64,000 bases of DNA from positions 2,170,001 to 2,234,000 of the forward strand of contig NZ_CP133190.1 in assembly GCF_030913705.1 (NCBI RefSeq). Direction: 5' to 3'. Shown piece after piece: positions 34,251 to 42,265 of this stretch. The position numbers and the translations under genes were made by a program. Positions within the stretch are counted from its first letter, which is position 1; the number at the start of each line of letters is the position of its first letter. Below the pieces are notes generated by a model. That model made no database searches. It was not told the origin of the DNA and was given only the letters and a program-made list of their open reading frames with translations. Source of the DNA: Anaerocolumna sp. MB42-C2 (GTDB lineage Bacteria > Bacillota > Clostridia > Lachnospirales > Lachnospiraceae).

Positions 34251-35417
34251 TTAATTATTTAACAACCATAGATCTAAATCTTCGCAAATATCCAATGCAC
34301 GATTTATTACTTGATCCATGTTATAATATTTATAATCAGCTAGACGGCCACATACAAAAACATTATCTATTTTATTTAATTCATTTTTATAATCATTATA
34401 TTTATTAAGGTTGTCCTCAGAAATAATTGGGTAATAGGGTTCTGAAGTACCACCAGAATCATATTGCAGCGGATACTCAAAAGCAATAGTTGATTTGTTG
34501 CTATCTTGTTTTGGTAATTTATTATATTCTGTAATTCTTGTAAAGCCTTCTGCTTGCGGATAAGCAACGACTGGTGCATTTTGAAAACTTTTTGTATCTT
34601 CAGTTTTATATTCAAATTTTAAAGAGCGGTATGGTAACAAACCAAATTTATAGTTTAACAATTCGTCAAGCGCTCCCGTAAAAATAACAGGAATATTAAT
34701 TACTTTACCATTCTTTTTAATTTGACCATTCTCAATATCAATTTCTAAATAATTTTTCACATTAGTATTCAACATAATTTCTATATTGGAGTGATTTAAA
34801 ATATCTTCAAAGATCTTAGTGAATCCACCAACAGGCATACATTGATAAGTATCATCGAAATACCCTGTTTTATAAGAAAAAAGGACAGGCACTCTTTTTA
34901 AGACACTAATATCGATTTCACTTGGTGATATTCCCCACTGCTTAGCTGTATACAGGCTATAATCATTATCGAAAAGAAAATTTGCATAATCTCTGATAAC
35001 TTCATCTTGACAAGTAAGCATTTCAACAATAGTAGTTTTATCAAGTCCATAATAATTATGCCTAATTCTTTCTTTTAGTAGTTCCGCTTTATCTTTTTCA
35101 TAATAATCATCTATTGTTTGAAAATTAAATGGAGATGGCGTATATTTGCCATTCATGAAAACCATACACTCTAAATTAAAGTTCTCCCATGTACCAAATT
35201 TCTTAATGTATTTATAAACACGTTCATTATTAGTATGAAATATATGTGGTCCATACTGTTGAACGATAATTCCATTTTCATCTACTTTATCATACATATT
35301 TCCGGCTATGTGATTTCGCTTATCTAATACCAGTACTTTTAGATTCTTTTCTGCTGCTAAATGACGTGCAATAACAGCACCAGAGAATCCACATCCAACA
35401 ACTATTGCATCATACAT
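34251..35417 (-). CDS. glf: UDP-galactopyranose mutase
   Basis: 388 residues from ATG 35417, which follows GAGGATAATAAGG; the longer frame starts at a TTG. FAD motif VVGCGFSGAVIARHLA, then NHIAGNMYDKVDENGI, QQYGPHIFHT and KQWGISPSEID, and late FEYPLQYD. The C-terminal FVCGRLADYKYYNMDQVINR is diagnostic of Glf. It interconverts UDP-galactopyranose and UDP-galactofuranose using reduced FAD, so the polymer probably contains galactofuranose. Its start lies within the last eight bases of the upstream reductase gene, giving tight coupling. The GT4 gene with the AUA start follows 41 bases downstream. Confidence 0.95.
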   Translation of the reverse strand: MYDAIVVGCGFSGAVIARHLAAEKNLKVLVLDKRNHIAGNMYDKVDENGIIVQQYGPHIFHTNNERVYKYIKKFGTWENFNLECMVFMNGKYTPSPFNFQTIDDYYEKDKAELLKERIRHNYYGLDKTTIVEMLTCQDEVIRDYANFLFDNDYSLYTAKQWGISPSEIDISVLKRVPVLFSYKTGYFDDTYQCMPVGGFTKIFEDILNHSNIEIMLNTNVKNYLEIDIENGQIKKNGKVINIPVIFTGALDELLNYKFGLLPYRSLKFEYKTEDTKSFQNAPVVAYPQAEGFTRITEYNKLPKQDSNKSTIAFEYPLQYDSGGTSEPYYPIISEDNLNKYNDYKNELNKIDNVFVCGRLADYKYYNMDQVINRALDICEDLDLWLLNN

Positions 35418-36333
35418 CCTTATTATCCTCAATTCTCTTTTTCTTAAAATACTCTATTGTATTTGTAATACCTTCAGTAAAAGTGTATCGTGGTTTGTAA
35501 CCAGTATCTTCTTGCAATAAAGTAATATCAACGATTGAATTATCTATTTTACTCGTCTTATATGGTAATTCACCTATACCCATAGAAAGTGACGGATTAA
35601 TTATATCTCTTATTATTTCGATATATTTCGATAAAGGATGAGCAACTCCAGAGCCTGAAACATAAGACTTTCCAGGCTTACCTTTAATTCCTACAAGGTA
35701 TAAAGCTGAGATTAAATCATCAATATATAAATAATCCCACATCTGCTCTAATTTAGTAAAAGACGGTTTATTATTACTTAAAAAAGCGTTAATAGCATAA
35801 GTAATTATATTATTGTCTTCCCTACCGGGCCCATAAATACTTGGTATAAGTACCCATAAAAAATTTAAGTTTCTTTGTCTTGCATATAGATCACAAATAA
35901 AATGTACTGAAGTTTTACAGGCACTATACATATCTGCAGGACAGGGTAAATTTTGCCCATTAACTGGTTTTTCTGAATAAGCATATTCTGAGACCGAACC
36001 CGGATAAATCACCTTAGCACACATTAATTTTTCAGCCAATTTTAATACCTGCAATGAGTATGCTATATTTTTAGCTTGTATTGTAAAGTCATTCTTGTAA
36101 GTAGTACTTACACCTACCCAAGCTAAATTATAAAACACATCTGCATTTATTGGAAGTTTATTTTCTAGTTCATCCAAATTATCAAGTTCAAATTCAATTA
36201 TATTGCAACCCTCTAATTCATATTTTGAACCTTTTTGTATAAGGCAATATACATTCCATTCCTCTCTCAGAAATTTTTCCGAAAGGTGTGAACCTATAAA
36301 ACCATTGGCACCCATAATAATTACATTCTTCAT
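35410..36333 (-). CDS. Nucleotide-sugar SDR, probable CDP-4-keto-6-deoxyhexose reductase/epimerase
   Basis: 307 residues. Extended SDR with IIMGANGFIGSHL, NLAWVGVSTTY, VIYPGSVSEYAYSE, the catalytic YSACK (about residue 135) and IPSIYGPGRED. Its position after rfbF and rfbG, in a CDP-sugar branch, suggests it reduces or epimerises the 4-keto product of RfbG, as RfbJ-type synthases do. That exact reaction is inference. No RfbH-type 3-dehydrase is nearby, so a 6-deoxyhexose rather than a 3,6-dideoxyhexose is expected. A perfect 22-bp inverted repeat lies just upstream of its ribosome binding site. Confidence 0.8.
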   Translation of the reverse strand: MKNVIIMGANGFIGSHLSEKFLREEWNVYCLIQKGSKYELEGCNIIEFELDNLDELENKLPINADVFYNLAWVGVSTTYKNDFTIQAKNIAYSLQVLKLAEKLMCAKVIYPGSVSEYAYSEKPVNGQNLPCPADMYSACKTSVHFICDLYARQRNLNFLWVLIPSIYGPGREDNNIITYAINAFLSNNKPSFTKLEQMWDYLYIDDLISALYLVGIKGKPGKSYVSGSGVAHPLSKYIEIIRDIINPSLSMGIGELPYKTSKIDNSIVDITLLQEDTGYKPRYTFTEGITNTIEYFKKKRIEDNKDV

Positions 36334-36357
36334 TTCCAGTTTCTCCCATTACTTTTC

Positions 36358-36405
36358 AGTTATAATTATGACACTTAAGATAACTTAAGTGTCATAATTA
36401 TAACT
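36358..36405. repeat. Perfect 22-bp inverted repeat with four-base loop
   Basis: Arms 36358-36379 (AGTTATAATTATGACACTTA plus AG) and 36384-36405 are exact reverse complements around ATAA. It covers the last bases of the rfbG stop codon and the space before the reductase gene. No T-run follows on the minus strand, so it is not an ordinary terminator. Confidence 0.85.
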
Positions 36406-37456
36406 ATTTATTTAAATATTCAGATATCTGCTCTTCCATAACTTTGTTGACGTCTTTACCAGAATAATAAACTTTACTCCACTCAACTGTTTTTTCAATA
36501 GCATCTTTAATTCCCCATCTGGGCTTCCAATTCAATAACATTTTAATTTTAGAACAATCCAATTTCAAAAAATTTGCTTCATGAGGAGCTCCGGCTTCAG
36601 ATATATCTTTCCAACTGGCTTTATCACCCCAGATTTTACAAAATAAATCTACTAAATTACCTGTGGTTGCACAATCCTTATCATCAGGTCCAACATTATA
36701 ATTCCCTTGTAAATTTTTATTAAGATATTGAGCTTGTGCTAAAAATAAATAAGTGCATACCGGTTCTAGCACATGTTGATATGGCCTTGTTGAATTTGGA
36801 TTCCTCACAATAATCTCTTCATTATTTTCCATCGCCCTAATACAATCTGGTATAATTCTATCCTTTGCAAAATCGCCGCCTCCAATAACATTTCCAGCCC
36901 GGCAGGTAGATATTGCAATATCTCTATTGCAAAAAAAAGAGTTCTTATAAGTACTTGTAACTAATTCAGAACATGACTTTGAATTTGAATAAGGATCATA
37001 CCCATCAAGGATATCATTCTCTCTATAACCCCACTCCCATTCATTGTTTTTATAAACTTTATCAGTCGTTACATTAACAAATGATTTAACGCTGCCATTT
37101 AAACGGATTGCTTCTAGGATATTAACTGTTCCCATAACATTCGTTTCATAAGTATAGACAGGATTAGTATAGGATTCTCTAACGATTGGTTGAGCCGCCA
37201 TGTGGATAACAATATCAGGGTTATATTTATTCATACAACTTTTTATTGATTCCAAATCTCTAATATCGCCAATTACCGAAGTTATATGTCCATTCATGTT
37301 AGTAATTTCAAATAGACTTGGATTAGTGGGTGGATTTAGTGAATACCCAATTACATTAGCACCATTCATAACAAGAACTTTACACATCCAAGTGCCCTTA
37401 AATCCGGTGTGCCCTGTTATTAATACAGTTTTCCCTTTATAAAATGAAAGTTCCAT
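36404..37456 (-). CDS. rfbG: CDP-glucose 4,6-dehydratase
   Basis: About 350 residues from ATG 37456, which overlaps the stop of rfbF as TAATG. A GTG at 37477 would add seven residues. NAD motif VLITGHTGFKGTWMC, catalytic motif YSNSK, TTDKVYKNNEWEWGYRENDI and GGDFAKDRIIPDCIRA, all typical of RfbG. The enzyme turns CDP-D-glucose into CDP-4-keto-6-deoxy-D-glucose in the cytosol. It is coupled to rfbF, which makes its substrate, and followed by a reductase gene. Confidence 0.94.
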   Translation of the reverse strand: MELSFYKGKTVLITGHTGFKGTWMCKVLVMNGANVIGYSLNPPTNPSLFEITNMNGHITSVIGDIRDLESIKSCMNKYNPDIVIHMAAQPIVRESYTNPVYTYETNVMGTVNILEAIRLNGSVKSFVNVTTDKVYKNNEWEWGYRENDILDGYDPYSNSKSCSELVTSTYKNSFFCNRDIAISTCRAGNVIGGGDFAKDRIIPDCIRAMENNEEIIVRNPNSTRPYQHVLEPVCTYLFLAQAQYLNKNLQGNYNVGPDDKDCATTGNLVDLFCKIWGDKASWKDISEAGAPHEANFLKLDCSKIKMLLNWKPRWGIKDAIEKTVEWSKVYYSGKDVNKVMEEQISEYLNK

Positions 37457-38235
37457 TATTTTTCCCACACTTTCCACGGTGCTTTGCCACCTTCCAATAA
37501 CTCTTCCAAATAGTTTTTATCTCTTAATGTATCCATGCATTGCCAAAATCCATGATGTATATAAGCATTTAATTGTCCTTCTGAAGCTAATTTTTCTAAT
37601 GGGTATTTTTCAAAAGAAATCGAATCATTCTCTATATAGTCTATAACAGATGGTTCTAATACCATAAAACCACCGTTTATCCAACCACCGTCTTCTTTCG
37701 TCTTTTCAGCAAATCGCATTATACTATTATCTGTTGATATATCCAATGTTCCAAACCTGCCTCCTGGTTGTATAGCAGTAATCGTTGCTTTCTTTCCATG
37801 TTCTTTATGATACTGTACAAGTTCTTTTATATTAACATCACTTACACCATCTCCATATGTTAATAAGAAAGGACTGTCTCCAATATAATCTTTTACTCTT
37901 TTAATACGACCTCCAGTCATTGTATTTAGACCAGTATCAATTAATGTTACTTTCCATGGTTCAGCAACATTATTATGTATCTCCATTTTATTGTTATCAG
38001 TAAAATCAAAAGTAACATCTGAATTATGTAAATAATAATCAGCAAAGTATTCTTTAATCACATACCCTTTATAACCACAGCAAATAATAAACTCATTAAA
38101 TCCATAATAAGAATATAATTTCATCACATGCCATAATATAGGCATACCTCCTATTTCTATCATTGGCTTTGGTTTTAAATGAGATTCTTCACTAATTCTT
38201 GTTCCGTAACCTCCTGCTAATAATACCACTTTCAT
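37456..38235 (-). CDS. rfbF: Glucose-1-phosphate cytidylyltransferase
   Basis: 259 residues from ATG 38235, which has AAAGGAG eight bases upstream; the frame extends six residues further through that binding site. Nucleotidyltransferase motif VVLLAGGYGTRISEESHLKP followed by KPMIEIGGMPILWHVMK, then LLTYGDGVSDVNI and FWQCMDTLRDKNYLEEL. It joins CTP and glucose-1-phosphate to CDP-glucose, committing carbon to the CDP-6-deoxyhexose branch with RfbG. It is the first gene of the branch and follows a GT2 gene by 18 bases. Confidence 0.95.
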   Translation of the reverse strand: MKVVLLAGGYGTRISEESHLKPKPMIEIGGMPILWHVMKLYSYYGFNEFIICCGYKGYVIKEYFADYYLHNSDVTFDFTDNNKMEIHNNVAEPWKVTLIDTGLNTMTGGRIKRVKDYIGDSPFLLTYGDGVSDVNIKELVQYHKEHGKKATITAIQPGGRFGTLDISTDNSIMRFAEKTKEDGGWINGGFMVLEPSVIDYIENDSISFEKYPLEKLASEGQLNAYIHHGFWQCMDTLRDKNYLEELLEGGKAPWKVWEK

Positions 38236-38253
38236 ATGCAATTCTCCTTTCAT

Positions 38254-39285
38254 CTAATATGTTTTCGTTATATTGTAGAGTCTATAAATCAATAAGTATA
38301 TCCACTTGTACATTTTTGTATCATACTTTATTTTCAACATATTCTTTTTTAAATCATCTGTTTCTAATTTATAGTTAATCTTTGCATTATACCATGTTAC
38401 TATTTGAATCCACCACTCTCCAAGTAACGATTTTCTTCTCTTTAATATGGCCTTTCTAAAGTAGTATCCCTTCTCTATAAATCCAATTCTATATTTCTTT
38501 AATAATGAATCATTTATCCCAATTCCTCTTGATGTTAGTACAGATGAAACTATATATAAATTATATTTTAACATATAATTGACATGGAAAACCCAATCAC
38601 TGATTGGAAAAAAATCCTCGTTAAAACCGCCTATTTTTATAACATTTTCTCTTTTATATAAACAGCCAATAGGGGCATAATATCCAGACTCAAAATAATA
38701 ATCTTTTAAAGTTAATTTAGTTATATTGCCTCTAAATCTAGATTTAATAAGCTTTTTTACTTTTGTTTTCCACGTTATATCATTATTAATAATTTTATTT
38801 TTATTTTCAAACTCAAAAGTATCAGATACAGTACCAAGAGCTTGTATATCAGGATTGTTTTTAATTATGCTAACTACTTCCTCGAAATAATTACTTTTCA
38901 GCATATCATCATCATGGAGTAATATTACCCATTCAGACTGTGCAATTTCAATTCCTCTATTCCAATTTGCTATTTGCCCAATATTATCTTTATTCTGATA
39001 ATACAAAATCCTTTCATAATTAAGATTTTTAATCATATTTTCAGTATCAGAATCTCTTTTGTATTGATTATCTACAACAATAATTATAAAATCGTCATAA
39101 TTTACTTGATTTATAACTGATTCAATAGTATTTTTTAATGATGAACAACGTTTATATGTAGGAATTACTACTGTTATAAATGTTTTCTTTATTTTCTCAT
39201 TACCATATATCAATTCACTTTCTATTTGAGAATAATTAGAATAATTATTTCTTAACTCAAAAAAATCAGTCAACTCATTTACCAC
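38254..39285 (-). CDS. GT2 family glycosyltransferase
   Basis: 343 residues with a GTG start (39285) supported by GGAGG seven bases upstream. The GT-A domain occupies about 35-260, with FITVVIPTYKRCSSLKNTIE, FIIIVVDNQYKRD, the DxD-type motif VILLHDDDMLKSNYF and GGFNEDFFPISDWVFHVNY. A basic C-terminal segment of 80 residues follows. The first 35 residues are unlike other GT2 proteins. It is presumably a cytosolic transferase of one polymer residue; donor unknown. It is not one of the membrane-anchored type. Confidence 0.82.
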   Translation of the reverse strand: MVNELTDFFELRNNYSNYSQIESELIYGNEKIKKTFITVVIPTYKRCSSLKNTIESVINQVNYDDFIIIVVDNQYKRDSDTENMIKNLNYERILYYQNKDNIGQIANWNRGIEIAQSEWVILLHDDDMLKSNYFEEVVSIIKNNPDIQALGTVSDTFEFENKNKIINNDITWKTKVKKLIKSRFRGNITKLTLKDYYFESGYYAPIGCLYKRENVIKIGGFNEDFFPISDWVFHVNYMLKYNLYIVSSVLTSRGIGINDSLLKKYRIGFIEKGYYFRKAILKRRKSLLGEWWIQIVTWYNAKINYKLETDDLKKNMLKIKYDTKMYKWIYLLIYRLYNITKTY

Positions 39286-39303
39286 AGTAACACCTCCGGT
39301 ACC

Positions 39304-41178
39304 TTAGTTCCACCCCCGTAATTTATAATATATCTTACCAATTACTTTTCTTCGCTTAGTGTTTTGAGGCAGTAATCTATTTTCAAATTTTCTCACTACT
39401 CTTTTTATTAAACTTTGTGGTTTGTTTCCCTTTCCATTAGTTATTGCCTGGTTAGCGATCCACCAACCATTTTCTACTATTCTCCTGTGTGTTACTATTT
39501 CATAAAATGGAGTTTCTTTTAACGTACCCCAAAATTCATCAGCATATTCGTATAAAGGATCAAACCAAGGCTTTTCTGCACCTGCAAAATGAAAGATTTT
39601 CGGTTCTTTTCCTGCTTCTCTATATGCATTATATAAATCTTTAGGAGCAAATGAAGCAACATAACCTCTGTAACCATTTACTTCATCAGCGAAAAAATTC
39701 CATGATGGATCTAACCACTTAATTTTACCCTCACATAAAATATTTAATGCATCTTGATCCTGAAAAGTAAATTGCCCCTTTTGCGCAAATTCTAACATAT
39801 ATTTTGAAGTATATGCCTCTTTAAGTTCAGCAATGTTTATCACCAAAACACCTGCATTAAATTGCATAAATCTGTTTTTTAATCTCAATTTTTGAATGCA
39901 GTATTCTTTAGCATTATCATCAAAACCATTGACCAATCCAGCTCCAACAATATCTACAACTCCACCCAGATAATAGTCTTTTAAATCAGTATTATATAAT
40001 TCAGCAATATCTGTTTTAACAATTAAATCTCCATCCAAATAAATGGTTTTATCAAATTTAGTCATGAGTTCAGGAATTATAAGCCTAAAATATGTTTCAA
40101 CACTAATATGTCTTATTTCTAAAAGGTTATACGAGCTAAACCATCTTGATACATTTACGAATCTTATTGAAAAATTATTATGTGCTTGTATTATTTTCTT
40201 TATTAAATTTTTTGTTTTATCCTGAACACCTTTTTCCAAAATAATAATATCATAATTATTTTCGTTAGTAGAATGTTCAACTATAGACTTAATTGTTGCT
40301 CCGCAATATGGCATAAAATATTCACTGGAAGACATAACAATAGGTATATTATTATTTTTAAAAACCGGCTCTAATTCTTCACTAATTGATACATCCGCAA
40401 AAGTTGCAACTTGTAATTCACCGGTTTTATATTTATTTTGTTTTTTTAAATATGTATAATATATGCCGAATAGCCTTTCTCCTAAATGACCTGGCGTTCT
40501 TAATCCTTCTATACTATAATAGGACATATCTACTTTCTGTTCAAACTCTTTTAAAATATCAAATAACCACTTACAATAATCCTTAAATAAATCTTTACGC
40601 ATTATAAACATATTGCATAAATAGCATGTAGTTCCATTCATGTATTCTTTTGCCGCATCTGAAAATTCTGGATATTTATGACCTATAATTTCAAGCAAAC
40701 AATCCAAATCTTTTATATATAACTTAGGGCCAGTTTTATATTGTTCATAAACTGATTTAATTCCTACTTTTTTTAAATCAACATGTTCATAAGCTAATAC
40801 ATCATAATTTGTTACTTTATTATAAATTGATTCTTCATCAAGGCATAACTTATCTATAGCTTTTTGATCTAAAAAATCCATACACACTGTTGACCAGTCA
40901 TCTGCATCTAGTCTATTATCATTAAAGGAAAAGTATCTTCTATAATGGCAGAAACCATAATAATCTGCTTCAACGTTTTTCCAAGCCCAATATTGAGTAG
41001 TTAATTCACAATAACTATTACGCTTCTCTGATATATTGTCACCGGTATTATCTCCCTGTATATCAGACTTATTCTTATCGTAAATTGCCCCACATCTTAT
41101 AGGGGTAATGATATTATTTTCTATAATAACACTTTTTTTATCTATCCTTTGAGTTGAAAAAATCTTGATTGTTTTCAT
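39304..41178 (-). CDS. Two-domain glycosyltransferase: DUF4422 + GT8
   Basis: 624 residues. The N-terminal DUF4422 domain (about 1-245) contains RNSYCELTTQYWAWKNVEAD, YGFCHYRRYF, CNMFIMRKDLFKDYC and RTPGHLGERLFGIYY; this family is found with polysaccharide glycosyltransferases. Residues about 255-560 are a GT8 domain with MPYCGATIKSIVEHS, FRLIIPELMTKFDKTIYLDG and then DLIVKTDIAEL (DGD metal motif), plus QFNAGVLVINIAEL and IFHFAGAEKPW. GT8 enzymes are retaining, often glucosyl or galactosyl transferases. The two domains could add two successive sugars. A basic C-terminal tail may bind the membrane. Confidence 0.85.
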   Translation of the reverse strand: MKTIKIFSTQRIDKKSVIIENNIITPIRCGAIYDKNKSDIQGDNTGDNISEKRNSYCELTTQYWAWKNVEADYYGFCHYRRYFSFNDNRLDADDWSTVCMDFLDQKAIDKLCLDEESIYNKVTNYDVLAYEHVDLKKVGIKSVYEQYKTGPKLYIKDLDCLLEIIGHKYPEFSDAAKEYMNGTTCYLCNMFIMRKDLFKDYCKWLFDILKEFEQKVDMSYYSIEGLRTPGHLGERLFGIYYTYLKKQNKYKTGELQVATFADVSISEELEPVFKNNNIPIVMSSSEYFMPYCGATIKSIVEHSTNENNYDIIILEKGVQDKTKNLIKKIIQAHNNFSIRFVNVSRWFSSYNLLEIRHISVETYFRLIIPELMTKFDKTIYLDGDLIVKTDIAELYNTDLKDYYLGGVVDIVGAGLVNGFDDNAKEYCIQKLRLKNRFMQFNAGVLVINIAELKEAYTSKYMLEFAQKGQFTFQDQDALNILCEGKIKWLDPSWNFFADEVNGYRGYVASFAPKDLYNAYREAGKEPKIFHFAGAEKPWFDPLYEYADEFWGTLKETPFYEIVTHRRIVENGWWIANQAITNGKGNKPQSLIKRVVRKFENRLLPQNTKRRKVIGKIYYKLRGWN

Positions 41179-41202
41179 TTTCTTTTGTCCCCCAATGATT
41201 TA

Positions 41203-42237
41203 CTATAAAGTAAATAGTCTTTCATATATTTTATGTAATGATCGTTTAATTTTATTTTTTAATCCAAAATTTATATAAAACGGCATTAGATTATTATTTT
41301 TTAGTTTGTTTACATAATGTACAATTACCTCATTTGATTGACAGTTTATAAAAGCATATACATCATCATCAAGCATTTCTCGCATTCCATAAAAAAACTT
41401 TTTAAAAGTTGAATAATTACGTGCATTACCTTGATGCCATATAGCTCCTGTAAAATGATAAAGCCAAAAGTCTGCAAAATAGACATTATATACATTATTA
41501 TCTATTAAGAACTGTTTTATTTTTCGATTGTTATCCAAATAATCAAATTTATATTTGTCATTTTTAATCTCTTTATCCGTAATTGCAACACCTGTATTTT
41601 TTCTATACATATATAATGGTTCATTTACGACTGCTAACTTTTCTGCAAGTATAGTAGTTTGGTATGAAAATAATGCATCTTCATAAATTACGTGCTCTGG
41701 ATTTCTAAGATTATTTCTTTTTAAAAAATCCAATTTATAAATTCTATCCCACGCTGCTATACTTCGTACAATTTTTGTATGCTGTTCTGCTTTAAAACCA
41801 TTCTTTTTTTCTAATTCATGGTATAATTCCACATCGCGATAAATTTTTCTTTCACCTGTATTATCGAAATATAAATCTAAATTACTCAATATAACATCTG
41901 CACCGGTAGACTTTCCCTTATTATATAATTTTTCAAACATTGTTTTATCTACAAAATCGTCACTATCAACAAAACCAATATATTCACCATGTGCTGCATC
42001 AATTCCAGTATTTCTTGCTGCTCCTAAACCATCATTTTTTTTCGAAATTATTTTAATTCTTGGATCTATTTTCATGTACTTTTCCAAAATACTAAGTGAA
42101 TTATCTGTAGAACCGTCATTAACACAAATAATTTCCAACTCTTTTAATGTTTGATTAATAACACTTTTCAAACATTGTTCTAAATACTTTTCTACATTGT
42201 ATACTGGAATAACAATTGATACTCTAATTTTATCCAT
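41203..42237 (-). CDS. GT2 family glycosyltransferase
   Basis: 344 residues from ATG 42237, six bases after GGAG; an upstream in-frame ATG at 42249 has a poorer context. GT-A domain with VSIVIPVYNVEKYLEQCLKS, EIICVNDGSTDNSL, NTGIDAAHGEYIGFVDSDDF and YEDALFSYQTTILAEKLAVV. The C-terminal part (about 220-344) is helical. It resembles EpsJ-like transferases of polysaccharide loci. The gene is between the Wzt-acyltransferase fusion and the DUF4422/GT8 gene. Donor unknown. Confidence 0.85.
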   Translation of the reverse strand: MDKIRVSIVIPVYNVEKYLEQCLKSVINQTLKELEIICVNDGSTDNSLSILEKYMKIDPRIKIISKKNDGLGAARNTGIDAAHGEYIGFVDSDDFVDKTMFEKLYNKGKSTGADVILSNLDLYFDNTGERKIYRDVELYHELEKKNGFKAEQHTKIVRSIAAWDRIYKLDFLKRNNLRNPEHVIYEDALFSYQTTILAEKLAVVNEPLYMYRKNTGVAITDKEIKNDKYKFDYLDNNRKIKQFLIDNNVYNVYFADFWLYHFTGAIWHQGNARNYSTFKKFFYGMREMLDDDVYAFINCQSNEVIVHYVNKLKNNNLMPFYINFGLKNKIKRSLHKIYERLFTL

Positions 42238-42265
42238 GACTTTCTCCATTCAAAGATTTATATTC

